Positions 35,016-43,439 of a stretch of DNA of 64,000 bases are shown here, piece by piece. The first letter of the stretch is position 1. Each line of letters starts with the position of its first letter. The position numbers and the translations under genes were made by a program. The notes below the pieces were generated by a model, which saw only the letters and a program-made list of their open reading frames with translations, was not told where the DNA came from and ran no database searches. Location of the stretch: contig JACPKR010000022.1 in the NCBI GenBank assembly GCA_016186945.1, forward strand, positions 26,480-90,479, in the 5' to 3' direction. This DNA comes from Deltaproteobacteria bacterium (lineage in GTDB: Bacteria > Bdellovibrionota_B > Oligoflexia > Oligoflexales > Bog-1112).

Positions 35016-35372
35016 ATGTATCTGAAAAACTGCCGTCTGCCTGGTGTTTTATTTGCGGCCGTCTTTTTTGGTGCGTCCGGACGTTCCTTTGGAAATGATG
35101 CGGCCACGGTAAAGCTTTTCGAATCTGAATGCAGCACATGTCATGGCAAGGATGGAAAAGGCAAGACGTCCATGGGTCGGAAAAAAAATGTAGAAGATTG
35201 GACCGATGGTGATAGGCTATCCAAGGTGACTGACGATGAGATGAAAGCGATCTTGGAGAAAGGGATCAAAGATAAGGACGGAAACGTCACGATGAAGCCC
35301 CCTAAAAAGGTGCAGGCTGGTCAATTTGATGCTCTCATCAAATACTCTCGTTCTCTCAGCAGGGGGAAATGA
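35016..35372 (+). CDS. Small soluble cytochrome c (class I-like)
   Basis: A 118-residue periplasmic protein. A signal peptide (cleavage near SFGND) is followed by a single haem motif CSTCH in the context FESECSTCHGKDGKG. The axial Met is probably in VTMKPPKK, and the C-terminal helix FDALIKYSRSL is typical of class I. It follows the bc complex genes and is a plausible electron carrier between the complex and a terminal oxidase or the cytochrome-porin. AAAGGTAAG precedes the ATG. Confidence 0.88.
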   Translation: MYLKNCRLPGVLFAAVFFGASGRSFGNDAATVKLFESECSTCHGKDGKGKTSMGRKKNVEDWTDGDRLSKVTDDEMKAILEKGIKDKDGNVTMKPPKKVQAGQFDALIKYSRSLSRGK

Positions 35373-35379
35373 GTCGGAG

Positions 35380-35463
35380 CAATGCCTCTCTCCCATGGGA
35401 TTTCTTGAAGGAACCATCTGCGCAGTTTCCTCCAAACCGCCTCCTTGCCCCAAGCGGCTTACA
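35380..35463. repeat. Family B element, partial
   Basis: Diverged hairpin (TTGAAGGAACC..GTTTCCTCCAA) followed by CTCCTTGCCCCAAGCGGCTTACAC. It lies between the cytochrome c gene and the second TSUP gene, at a likely transcription boundary. Confidence 0.78.
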
Positions 35464-35480
35464 CTTTGGAAGGAAATTCC

Positions 35481-36209
35481 ATGTTTGATTTTGTGCTACT
35501 TGCGATTTCAGTAATTGCTGGCGCTGTCGCTGCCATTAGCGGCTTCGGAATTGGAAGCCTGATCACTCCGGTTCTTAGCCTTTCTGTAGGTACGAAATTG
35601 GCGGTCGCTTTGGTTTCGATTCCGCATCTTATTGCCACAGCGATCCGATTCCTGATCTTGCGTTCCCATCTCGATAAAAAGCTGCTCGTCGGCTTTGGGC
35701 TGATGAGTGCCGTGGGGGGGGTGTCGGGCGCTCTCCTTCATGCTGCTTTTGGAACGCCTGCTTTGACACTTATCTTTGGTCTCATCTTAGTCTTCTCAGG
35801 CTTTATGGGATCAACTGGATTTTCTGAGCGGATGAAGTTTCGCGGCGCGGGAGCTTGGATCGCGGGGGGCGTGTCGGGCATCCTCGGGGGAATGGTTGGG
35901 AACCAAGGAGGTATACGAGCAGCAGCGCTCCTTGGCTTTCAAGTCTCAAAAGAATCGTTCGTTGCAACAGCAACCGCTATTGGCTTAGTGGTCGATAGCT
36001 CGCGCATTCCTGTCTATTTGTGGGCGGATTGGGGTGGAATAACGGACCATCTCAATTGGGTTACGCTTTGCACTGTGGGAGTTGTTGTGGGAACCCTTTT
36101 GGGTACCAAACTCTTGAAACGATTAAATGAGCGCGCTTTTAAAAGGATTGTCTCAGGGCTGATCTTTCTTCTCGGTGCCTTTATGACATATCGAGGACTC
36201 TTCTCGTGA
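35481..36209 (+). CDS. TSUP-family (TauE/SafE) membrane exporter
   Basis: A 242-residue membrane protein of about eight helices. ATG 35481 follows GGAAGGAAA. SVIAGAVAAISGFGIGSLITPVLSL and the second-half GMVGNQGGIRAAALLGFQVSK are the paired TSUP motifs. It differs strongly from the TSUP protein at 30430 and is closer to the standard TauE/SafE type. The substrate is probably a sulfur-containing or organic anion. The lipoprotein gene downstream starts 41 bases later. Confidence 0.88.
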   Translation: MFDFVLLAISVIAGAVAAISGFGIGSLITPVLSLSVGTKLAVALVSIPHLIATAIRFLILRSHLDKKLLVGFGLMSAVGGVSGALLHAAFGTPALTLIFGLILVFSGFMGSTGFSERMKFRGAGAWIAGGVSGILGGMVGNQGGIRAAALLGFQVSKESFVATATAIGLVVDSSRIPVYLWADWGGITDHLNWVTLCTVGVVVGTLLGTKLLKRLNERAFKRIVSGLIFLLGAFMTYRGLFS

Positions 36210-36250
36210 GAAGATCGTCCCTTTTAGGGCGAAAAGGAAAAGGTTAAACG

Positions 36251-37717
36251 ATGCGCTTATCAAAATTTGTGCTGCTTGTCATGATCCTACATCTCGCATC
36301 GTGCAAGGAGGCGGAATCACCTGCACTGAAGCGAGAACGGATAAAAGCAAGAGTTCCCAAACAGCTTGGTCAATTGACTTGCTCGGTGAACCAACTTGCT
36401 TTGGCAGAGGAAACGTTCGATGCCGAAGACATAGTCCCCGTGCCTTTAGAAAAATTGACACTTGAGCGGTTTGTACTCACAAAAGAAACTCCCTTCCCTG
36501 GCCTGCCGTTCCTTTTCCCTCGTGTTGCCGTCCAGGTAAATGATCCAGCTGGATCTTATGGGAAACTACGCTTTCGCTCCCTGACAGACTCGTCTTTTAC
36601 GAAAGAGACCGAGGTTCCGTCGAATATTGATATGTGGGTCTACGATTTGCCTCCGGGTAGTTACGAGGTTTCGGTCCTACCGTGCAACAGCCTCGGTTGC
36701 CGTGAGGAGGGAGTCAAGAAAAGCAATCTTCTTCAGGCGTCGAATACATATCCCGAATACGAGATCTTCCAAAGCAAACTCAATGAGTGCCTGGTGATGC
36801 AGGAACGCCTTAGAAAGGCCGGATACGATGTCGTTGAGGAAGCCAAACAGATCGAAATTCTGCTCGCAGGTGTCTCTCCAGGAACTTCGGAAACAGGACA
36901 AGCAGGGGAGCCAAGCTCATGTGCGCCGGGACAGGAAGACGTAGCAGAGCACGGCCGCTCCCACATGCGCAACCTCCAACGCTGGGGAGGTGCCAACGTA
37001 GCAGCCATCCTCTCGGACCCCGATGTTTCAAAGGAGCTTGAAGAAAACGTTAAGAAGGAAAGCTCCCCTGTTAAGGAAACTAAAGAACCCGAGCAGCAGC
37101 CCACGGGAGACAGCTTTGCGAAGAAGTTTTACTTTGCCCTTGGCGTTTCTTCCCTAACGGCTGGTGCTTTGACTTTCGCCGTCTACACCTTTCGCGCCAA
37201 AGCTTGGGAGAATCTAATCGGAGGAGCACAGAGAAGCGTTGCGAATATTCAACAAGCGTTGTTCGACGCTGGGTATAACGCGGAAAAAGCAGTAGCTGCT
37301 GTGGGTCAAATGGCTCTGCCAGAACCCATGAGGGCTAGCCTGTTAAGAAATTTTGAAAATCCGGGGGTAAAGGATGCCTTCAATTCAAAGGCAGGTGGTA
37401 GAATCAAAAACCTCACGTCCCTACCACCAAATATCTCGCAGAGAGTTGTTGCTGAAGTGGATACTTTCCAGGCCTTTGAAACTCAAAGGCTCGCCAATCA
37501 GCAGAGTTTTAAACGAGGAGCCATATTAGGAGCAGCTTTCATCGCAGCCGGGGTCACCTCGCTGCTCATCTCTCATTCTCTGCCTTTGGTGACGGGGTCT
37601 GTGAATCCCCTGAATGAGGCGGAGCGCATTATAGATGAAGCCTTCCAAACGCAGCGTGCCTTCAGGAAGTGCTCCTTAGAGCTTAACAGTCTGTATCAGG
37701 CTGCTGTGAAGCTGTAA
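36251..37717 (+). CDS. Large lipoprotein of unknown function
   Basis: A 488-residue protein. The lipobox LHLASC ends a signal peptide, so it is a lipoprotein. Residues about 60-150 look like a strand-rich, Ig-like domain (FRSLTDSSFTKETEVPSNIDMWVYDLPPGSYEVSVLPC). A charged, low-complexity stretch follows (about 215-290), then two hydrophobic segments (about 300-320 and 422-445) around an amphipathic helical region. No family is recognised. The last bases and the TAA stop lie in the end of a complete family B element, so the original C-terminus may have been longer. Confidence 0.6.
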   Translation: MRLSKFVLLVMILHLASCKEAESPALKRERIKARVPKQLGQLTCSVNQLALAEETFDAEDIVPVPLEKLTLERFVLTKETPFPGLPFLFPRVAVQVNDPAGSYGKLRFRSLTDSSFTKETEVPSNIDMWVYDLPPGSYEVSVLPCNSLGCREEGVKKSNLLQASNTYPEYEIFQSKLNECLVMQERLRKAGYDVVEEAKQIEILLAGVSPGTSETGQAGEPSSCAPGQEDVAEHGRSHMRNLQRWGGANVAAILSDPDVSKELEENVKKESSPVKETKEPEQQPTGDSFAKKFYFALGVSSLTAGALTFAVYTFRAKAWENLIGGAQRSVANIQQALFDAGYNAEKAVAAVGQMALPEPMRASLLRNFENPGVKDAFNSKAGGRIKNLTSLPPNISQRVVAEVDTFQAFETQRLANQQSFKRGAILGAAFIAAGVTSLLISHSLPLVTGSVNPLNEAERIIDEAFQTQRAFRKCSLELNSLYQAAVKL

Positions 37718-37882
37718 TGGGTAAGCCACTTGGGGCAAGGAGGTGGTTTGGAGGAAACTGCGCAGCTGGTTCCTCCAAGAAATGCCTTGGGGGAGCGACC
37801 CTTCGCTTTGCTCAGGGCAGGCTTTTCCCTCGCCCCCCCAAACCCCCCTCTCCCTATTTGCCCCAAGTGGCTTACGCATTAC
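37714..37882. repeat. Family B element, complete with internal insertion (B9)
   Basis: A 169-bp copy whose ends (GTAATGGGTAAGCC and GGCTTACGCATTAC) supply the stop codons of both flanking convergent genes. A 23-base extra segment (CTTCGCTTTGCTCAGGGCAGG) interrupts the second hairpin. Confidence 0.92.
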
Positions 37883-38901
37883 CTCTCGTCCTCCAACAGT
37901 TCATGGGGGAAGAGTGGTCCCCCATAGACAAAACCAGTGAAGACTTGCAGAAGTTTCGCACCAGCATCGAACTTTTCCCGAGCATGCTCGGCGTTCAGAA
38001 TCCCCCCGCATCCGATCAACACAAGCCTGTCGCCCCCAAACGACGCAAGTTCCCGCAGAAGGTGCGTGCTTCTTGCGAAGAGGGGAGACCCGGAAATGCC
38101 ACCCGACCCGAGTGTTTCCACCGCAGGGCATAGGGACGAGTCCGTCGAAGTGTTCCCGAGAATAAGACCGTCCAGCTGAAAGTGTAAAGCTATGTGAGCT
38201 GCCGTCCTGGCTTCGTCCTCGCATAGATCAGAACTGAGTTTGAGCAAGAGAGGAACGGGAGTTTTACGATGGAGGTTCTCTTGAAGGAGGGGTTCCAAGA
38301 GTTTCGACAATGCGTCTGGGTGCTGCAAACCCCTAAGTCCAGGTGTGTTGGGACTTGATACGTTAATGACAACATAGTCTGCAACGTCGGCAATGATTTT
38401 GAAAGTTCTGAGGTAATCCGCTGGCGCTTCTTCCAGAGAAACAGACCTGGATTTGCCGATATTGACCCCTACAGGTATGGCGATCTTTTTCTCAACTCTC
38501 TGTTTCCCCATTCGTTCAGCGATGCGTTGCGCGCCATCATTATTGAAGCCCATGCGATTAAAAAGTGCGCGGTCTTTGACAAGGCGGAAAAGGCGCGGGC
38601 GAGGGTTTCCCTCCTGCGCGTGAAACGTCACGGTGCCGACTTCTACAAACCCAAAACCCAGCGATTGCCACGTTGCCAGACAGTGCGCGTTTTTGTCAAA
38701 GCCTGCCGCAAGACCTATGGGGTTGGGAAAATCCAGACCGAAATGTTTCTGCGGATGGCAAAAATAGGGAGTTTGGGAAGCGTACTTTTCCGAAAATTTT
38801 AGGAAGCTTATCGCTTTTTCATGAACCCACTCCGGATCACACTGAAACAAGAGGGGGCGCAGGGCGGGCCAAATTGCTTGAATGCTTGAAAAAGGATTCA
38901 T
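37879..38901 (-). CDS. pyrD: Dihydroorotate dehydrogenase (quinone), class 2
   Basis: A 340-residue FMN enzyme of pyrimidine synthesis that passes electrons from dihydroorotate to quinone. ATG 38901 is preceded by AAGGGAGAG; the longer frame through a family B element is rejected. The class 2 N-terminal extension (ALRPLLFQCDPEWVHEKAI) binds the membrane. GLAAGFDKNA, EVGTVT, RLFRMGFNN-like RALFNRMGFNNDGA and the catalytic Ser in NVSSPNTPGLR are all present. The TAA stop comes from the end of the adjacent family B element. Confidence 0.94.
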   Translation of the reverse strand: MNPFSSIQAIWPALRPLLFQCDPEWVHEKAISFLKFSEKYASQTPYFCHPQKHFGLDFPNPIGLAAGFDKNAHCLATWQSLGFGFVEVGTVTFHAQEGNPRPRLFRLVKDRALFNRMGFNNDGAQRIAERMGKQRVEKKIAIPVGVNIGKSRSVSLEEAPADYLRTFKIIADVADYVVINVSSPNTPGLRGLQHPDALSKLLEPLLQENLHRKTPVPLLLKLSSDLCEDEARTAAHIALHFQLDGLILGNTSTDSSLCPAVETLGSGGISGSPLFARSTHLLRELASFGGDRLVLIGCGGILNAEHAREKFDAGAKLLQVFTGFVYGGPLFPHELLEDER

Positions 38902-38921
38902 CGCTCTCCCTTGTCCGCTTG

Positions 38922-39013
38922 CAAGGAATTTCTTGGAGGAACCAGCTGCGCAGTTTCCTCCAAACCACCTCCTTGCTCCCAAGCCTTGCTCCCAAGGGGC
39001 AAGTGGGGTACAA
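38922..39013. repeat. Family B element, partial
   Basis: The full hairpin, then a duplicated CCTTGCTCCCAAG and a decayed right end (GGGGCAAGTGGGGTAC). It separates the divergent pyrD and the pantothenate cluster. Confidence 0.82.
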
Positions 39014-39042
39014 CGCTTCCGGACTTCTGGAGGACTTGATCA

Positions 39043-39822
39043 ATGCGACAGGTACCACGTTACGCCATTATTGGCGACGGAAGGATCGCCAGACATTTTA
39101 CCTTTTACTTCCGACTGAAAAACATTCCCTACATGCAGTGGGCACGCAAGGGGAAATTTCACGATCTAAAGAGCGTGATTGAGCAGGCCACTCACGTGTT
39201 GCTGCTTATTTCGGACAGCGCTGTTGACTCTTTCATTGCCAATAACTCTGAGATTAGGCGTAAAGTTGCCGTCCACTTCTCAGGCTCACTTCTCTGCCCT
39301 TACGCATTCACGGCCCATCCCTTGCAGACATTTGCACACGATCTTTATGATCTAGCGAGTTATGAGCGTATCCCTTTTGTGATTGAAGAGGAGGGTCCTG
39401 AGTTTAGTGAACTGCTGCCTTTTCTGCCAAACCCACATTACAGGATCAGACGAGCAGCGAAAGCCTTCTACCACAGCTTATGCGTGATGGCGAATAACTT
39501 CACCACGATCCTTTGGCATAAGTTTTTTGAGAGTTTGAAAGAGTTAAACATTCCTCGGGAAGCTGCCGAACCTTTCCTCGAACGTACCTTTCTCAACCTT
39601 CTGCAAAATCCATCACACGCTCTGACGGGACCATTTGCACGTAAGGATTGGCCGACCCTGCAACGCGATTTGAATGCGTTAAAAGGAGACCCATTTTACG
39701 GAATCTTCCGAGAATTTATCAAAGCACAAATGAACGACGAATGGGAGGATGATGTCCATGAACAGTTTGAAGATAAGGGAAAACAAGGGTCGGAAACCGA
39801 TTTCCATGGTAACTTGCTATGA
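39043..39822 (+). CDS. Rossmann-fold DUF2520-like protein, probable ketopantoate reductase (PanG-like)
   Basis: A 259-residue protein. The N-terminal nucleotide-binding motif is AIIGDGRIARHF, followed by THVLLLISDSAVDSF and VAVHFSGSL at the positions typical of DUF2520/F420-dependent-like dehydrogenases, and a helical C-terminal domain (AAKAFYHSLCVMANNF). It overlaps panB by about 65-74 bases and heads the pantothenate genes, at the step that needs a ketopantoate reductase. PanG, known from Francisella as an alternative to PanE, is of this general type. The assignment is from context and fold, not from catalytic residues that I can confirm. GGAGG lies 9 bases before the ATG. Confidence 0.68.
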   Translation: MRQVPRYAIIGDGRIARHFTFYFRLKNIPYMQWARKGKFHDLKSVIEQATHVLLLISDSAVDSFIANNSEIRRKVAVHFSGSLLCPYAFTAHPLQTFAHDLYDLASYERIPFVIEEEGPEFSELLPFLPNPHYRIRRAAKAFYHSLCVMANNFTTILWHKFFESLKELNIPREAAEPFLERTFLNLLQNPSHALTGPFARKDWPTLQRDLNALKGDPFYGIFREFIKAQMNDEWEDDVHEQFEDKGKQGSETDFHGNLL

Positions 39823-40546
39823 TTTTTCCATGGCAAGGATCCTAGCGGAAACGTCGGTGGACTGTCTTCTTGTTGGGGATAGCGCAGCCATGGTCATGCA
39901 CGGATACTCCGACACAATCCATGCCACGATGTCAATCATGGCTCTTCATACGAAGGCTGTCGCGAAAGGCGCACCGGATAAATTCCTGATTGCTGACATG
40001 CCGTTTCTCAGCTACAGGAAGGAACTTTCCGACACGATGGACAACGTGGACGTCCTCATGAAGGCTGGTGCGCACGCCGTTAAACTGGAAGGAGCGGAGG
40101 GTAACCTTGAAACGATCCGCACACTCGTTCAATCAGGTGTACCTGTTATGGGCCATTTAGGATTGACACCGCAGTCTGTCCACGTACTCGGCGGTTATAA
40201 AGTTCAGGGACGGACGGAACAGGGGCGCCAGGCTCTTATGAAACATGCCGCTGAATTGGAACAATCGGGTTGCTTCGCTATAGTCCTTGAGTGTATTCCC
40301 AGTGCCCTGGCGGGGGAAATTACGAGAGGCGTTTCGATCCCCACCATAGGCATTGGGTCGGGACCCGATACAGATGGCCAGGTACTTGTCTTGCAGGATT
40401 TGTTGGGAATGCAGAAGGGTTTGAAATTGAAGTTCGTGAAAACATATGTCGATGGGCATTCCGTCATTAAAGATGCCGTTGAGCAGTATTGTCAGGAAGT
40501 TGTGGGGAGGGCCTTTCCGGTTCCCAATGATCACACGTTTCAGTGA
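39758..40546 (+). CDS. panB: 3-methyl-2-oxobutanoate hydroxymethyltransferase
   Basis: A 262-residue enzyme making ketopantoate from 2-oxoisovalerate and methylene-tetrahydrofolate. ATG 39758 is 9 bases after GGGAGG; ATGs at 39749 and 39752 are alternatives in the same frame. MVTCYDFSMARILAET, LLVGDSAAMVMHGY, HAVKLEGAEG, MGHLGLTPQSVHVLGGYKVQGR and the PTIGIGSGPDTDGQVLVLQDLLG motif are all conserved. It overlaps the upstream reductase-like gene and lies 10 bases before panC. Confidence 0.95.
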   Translation: MNSLKIRENKGRKPISMVTCYDFSMARILAETSVDCLLVGDSAAMVMHGYSDTIHATMSIMALHTKAVAKGAPDKFLIADMPFLSYRKELSDTMDNVDVLMKAGAHAVKLEGAEGNLETIRTLVQSGVPVMGHLGLTPQSVHVLGGYKVQGRTEQGRQALMKHAAELEQSGCFAIVLECIPSALAGEITRGVSIPTIGIGSGPDTDGQVLVLQDLLGMQKGLKLKFVKTYVDGHSVIKDAVEQYCQEVVGRAFPVPNDHTFQ

Positions 40547-40556
40547 GAGGAACAAG

Positions 40557-41327
40557 ATGGATATAGTTAGAACACTCGATGACTGGAGCAAACGTAGATC
40601 GAAAATAAGCGAGGGGACACTGGGATTTGTGCCAAGCTTAGGAGGACTGCACGGGGGGCACGCGATGCTTCTTAGACGCTCCGTCGAAGAGAATGACAGT
40701 ACGGTGCTGAGTATCTTCCTAAACAGGACGCAGTTTAACGAAGTGCAGGATTTGCAGAACTATCCAAGTGTAGAGGCGGCTGATTTAGCAGTCGCCGAAC
40801 AGTGTGGGGTTGATGTCGTCTTTTTGCCTTCCCATGAGGACATATATCCTGACAACTATACGTTTCGTGTTGTGTCCGAACATCCTCTCAGTAAGGTGAT
40901 GGAAGGTGTGTTTCGCCCGGGACATTTTGAGGGAGTGTTGACGGTTGTCTTAAAGCTCCTCCTTATCGTGAAAGCTACCCGAGCGTACTTTGGGGAAAAG
41001 GATTATCAGCAGTTGGTCCTTGTCAGGGAAATGGCTAAGGCTTTCTTTCTCGAAACGGAGATTGTTCCATGTCCGACCGTGCGTGATGAACGAGGTCTGC
41101 CACTAAGTTCTCGGCACAATCGCCTGACGCAGGAGGAGCTTCGCATCGGTCAGGAATTTGCCGAAGTCCTTCAAACTCATCAGTTCGTGGCGGACATCGA
41201 GAGGGAGTTGGTAAAAAAAGCCATCGCTTTTGATTACGTGGAAGAAAAGGAAAACCGACTTTTTGCCGCTGCCAGGATCGGAGGGGTCAGGCTGATTGAT
41301 AACGTCCCAGCCACTTGGGGCAAATAG
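40557..41327 (+). CDS. panC: Pantothenate synthetase
   Basis: A 256-residue ligase that joins pantoate and beta-alanine with ATP. GAGAGGAAC precedes ATG 40557. The HxGH-type motif appears as LGGLHGGHAMLL (usual MGALHEGH), SIFLNRTQFN corresponds to SIFVNPTQF, and FRPGHFEGVLTVV and GEKDYQQL are standard; SSRHNRL corresponds to KMSKS-like SSRN. The C-terminus is cut short: after RLIDNVPA the frame runs into a family B element (ATWGK, stop). Usual PanC proteins are 270-285 residues, so the last part may have been lost, though catalytic regions are intact. Confidence 0.92.
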   Translation: MDIVRTLDDWSKRRSKISEGTLGFVPSLGGLHGGHAMLLRRSVEENDSTVLSIFLNRTQFNEVQDLQNYPSVEAADLAVAEQCGVDVVFLPSHEDIYPDNYTFRVVSEHPLSKVMEGVFRPGHFEGVLTVVLKLLLIVKATRAYFGEKDYQQLVLVREMAKAFFLETEIVPCPTVRDERGLPLSSRHNRLTQEELRIGQEFAEVLQTHQFVADIERELVKKAIAFDYVEEKENRLFAAARIGGVRLIDNVPATWGK

Positions 41328-41445
41328 GGAGAGGGGGGTTTGGGGGGGCGAGTGAAGCGTCGCCTCCCCCAAGGGATTTCTTGGAGGAAACAGCTGCGCC
41401 GTTTCCTCCAAACCACCCCCTTGCCCCCAGTGGCTTACGCATTAC
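41308..41445. repeat. Family B element, near complete (B11)
   Basis: A 138-bp copy in reverse orientation to B3, with right end GGCTTACGCATTAC intact and left end diverged where it overlaps panC. It provides the panC stop codon. The coaX ribosome binding site (GAGGA) begins right after it. Confidence 0.9.
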
Positions 41446-41455
41446 GAGGATCCGT

Positions 41456-42226
41456 ATGATACTTTGCCTTGATATTGGAAACACTCACATTTTCGGTGGG
41501 TTTTTCTCAGACGATCAGCTTAAGTTAAGCTTTCGTTATCCCACACAGAATGCTTGTAGCTCCGATCAGTTTGGTTTGTTTGTAAAATCGTTTCTCAGGG
41601 AGCATGAAACTGACCCAGGTTGCGTGAAGGCTGTCATTCTGGGGTCGGTCGTTCCTTCACTCGACTACTCGATAAGCTCCGCCTGCGTGAAGTATTTCGG
41701 AATCACACCATTGGTACTGCGTTTGGGAGTTAGGACTGGCTTAAAGGCAAAGGTAAAGGAACCTGCGACGGTGGGCGCTGACCGCATTGCTACGGCAGTG
41801 GGAGCATCAGAGTTGTTTCCCCACCAGGATCTTATCATCTGTGATTTTGGAACAGCAACAACGGTAGGAGCGGTTTCAAAGGACAAGGAGTTCCTCGGAG
41901 GCGTCATCATGCCCGGAATACGGATTTCCATGGAAGCCCTTTCCAGTGCCACCGCAAAACTTGCCCCCGTTGAGATTCTGAAACCAGCATTCGCTCTTGG
42001 GAAAACGACCGAGTCCAATATCCAGGCTGGTCTTTATTTCGGGCAACTTGCTGCGGCTCGTGAGGTCATTGCGCGGTTGAAGGAAGAAGCTCACTTTGCC
42101 TCTGATACAAAAGTCATCGGGACAGGTGGTTATGCTCACCTATTTGAGGACGAGCACTTGTTTTCTGACAATGTCCCTAACCTTGTTCTCTTTGGCTTAC
42201 TCGCAATCCTCAAGAAAAACTTATGA
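41456..42226 (+). CDS. coaX: Type III pantothenate kinase
   Basis: A 256-residue kinase that phosphorylates pantothenate, the first step to CoA. ATG 41456 follows GAGGA; the longer frame reads through the family B element. LCLDIGNTHI is the phosphate-binding loop with catalytic Asp, VGADRIATAVGA and CDFGTATTVGAV are the other two motifs, and GGVIMPGI is conserved. The coaBC start (ATGA) overlaps the stop. The unusual direct succession panC-coaX-coaBC puts most CoA steps in one transcript. Confidence 0.94.
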   Translation: MILCLDIGNTHIFGGFFSDDQLKLSFRYPTQNACSSDQFGLFVKSFLREHETDPGCVKAVILGSVVPSLDYSISSACVKYFGITPLVLRLGVRTGLKAKVKEPATVGADRIATAVGASELFPHQDLIICDFGTATTVGAVSKDKEFLGGVIMPGIRISMEALSSATAKLAPVEILKPAFALGKTTESNIQAGLYFGQLAAAREVIARLKEEAHFASDTKVIGTGGYAHLFEDEHLFSDNVPNLVLFGLLAILKKNL

Positions 42227-43392
42227 CAAAGGTTCTACTCGCAGTTTCGGGGAGTGTGGCAGCGTATAAGGCTGTTGAACTTGCGCGCCTTCTCGTTAAA
42301 GCAGGGTGCTCGGTGCGCACAGTCATGACGGAACATGCGCAACAATTTGTCCACCCCAACTCCTTTGCAGCAGTAACCGGTCAGAGTGTCTACAGCGAAC
42401 TGTTCGACAAAGACCAGCCCATGGTACACATCCAGCTTGCCAAGTGGGCTGACAAGGTGGTCATAGCACCTGCTTCCGCTTCTCTGATAGGACGGCTGGC
42501 GAATGGGTTATGTTCCGACCTGCTCACAAGCATCTGTCTGGCAAGTCGTGCCAAAATGTTCATCGCCCCTGCTATGAATCAATATATGTGGGAACATTCT
42601 CTCCTTCAGAACAACGTAGAGACCTTAAAACAGGCTGCTTACTATTTCCTCGGACCGGTAGAAGGGATACAGGCCTGCGGCGATCAAGGTTTTGGCCGGA
42701 TGATGGAGCCAGACGCGATTTGCCAAGCTGTAACCGTGACGCCTTCATTTGCAGGAAGGACCGTTCTCATCACAGCAGGACCGACACGAGAAGCAATCGA
42801 CCCGATACGTTTCCTCAGCAACCATAGTTCTGGAAAGATGGGCTATGCCCTTGCGGAAGCCTTTCGTGAGAAAGGAGCGAGCGTCATACTAATCAGCGGC
42901 CCTACCACCTTAGCTGTTCCGAAACTTGCTGAGTTCGTTCCGGTCCAAAGTGCCGAGGAAATGCTGGAGGAAGTTTTAAAACGTGTCGACCGTTCCCAGG
43001 TCTTCATCTCATCGGCCGCAGTCTCAGACTACAGAGTGAAGGAACTTAGCGAGAGGAAAATAAAAAAGAGTTCGGAGGAACTTACCCTTACACTCAAACG
43101 AAACCCAGACATTCTTACAATCGTTTCAAAACGACAAGCTCACCCGTTTCTCGTCGGATTCGCGGCAGAAACCGATAACCTCGCGATTAACGCCAAAGCC
43201 AAGCTCAGAGACAAGAACCTGGATATGATCGTCGCCAACCGGATCGGCTCAGATTTTTCTCCCTTTCACTCCGAGTTCAACGAGGTCCTGGTCATAAAAC
43301 GCAATGGGGAGGAAAGCTCCCTCCCTCTTCAAAAAAAGTGCGAAATTGCAGATAAAATTGCCGACATAATCGCTTCCTCACTAAATTCTTAA
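42223..43392 (+). CDS. coaBC: Phosphopantothenoylcysteine decarboxylase/phosphopantothenate-cysteine ligase
   Basis: A 389-residue bifunctional flavoprotein. The CoaC half has the FMN-site SGSVAAYKA, catalytic His69 in VHIQLAKWAD, the substrate clamp PAMNQYMW and Cys152 in ACGDQGFGRM. The CoaB half has ITAGPTREAIDPIRFLSNHSSGKMG, SSAAVSDYRV and KRNPDIL, the CTP and phosphopantothenate sites. It adds cysteine to phosphopantothenate and decarboxylates the product. It overlaps coaX by 4 bases and closes the pantothenate/CoA operon; panD and coaD/coaE are elsewhere. Confidence 0.95.
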   Translation: MTKVLLAVSGSVAAYKAVELARLLVKAGCSVRTVMTEHAQQFVHPNSFAAVTGQSVYSELFDKDQPMVHIQLAKWADKVVIAPASASLIGRLANGLCSDLLTSICLASRAKMFIAPAMNQYMWEHSLLQNNVETLKQAAYYFLGPVEGIQACGDQGFGRMMEPDAICQAVTVTPSFAGRTVLITAGPTREAIDPIRFLSNHSSGKMGYALAEAFREKGASVILISGPTTLAVPKLAEFVPVQSAEEMLEEVLKRVDRSQVFISSAAVSDYRVKELSERKIKKSSEELTLTLKRNPDILTIVSKRQAHPFLVGFAAETDNLAINAKAKLRDKNLDMIVANRIGSDFSPFHSEFNEVLVIKRNGEESSLPLQKKCEIADKIADIIASSLNS

Positions 43393-43439
43393 TTTTCATA
43401 AGCTATTGGTATAACTGACAAAACTTGGGAGGATAAGCT

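Noticed and set aside
38902..38982. An N-terminal extension of pyrD, and similar extensions of ggt (29669-29764) and sucB (16489-16737), through family B elements
   Set aside because: Good ribosome binding sites and normal N-termini (membrane extension, lipoprotein signal, lipoyl domain) start inside the shorter frames.
41315..41455. An N-terminal extension of coaX through a family B element
   Set aside because: Unlike purQ, coaX has its own GAGGA and ATG right after the element, giving a normal-length protein.
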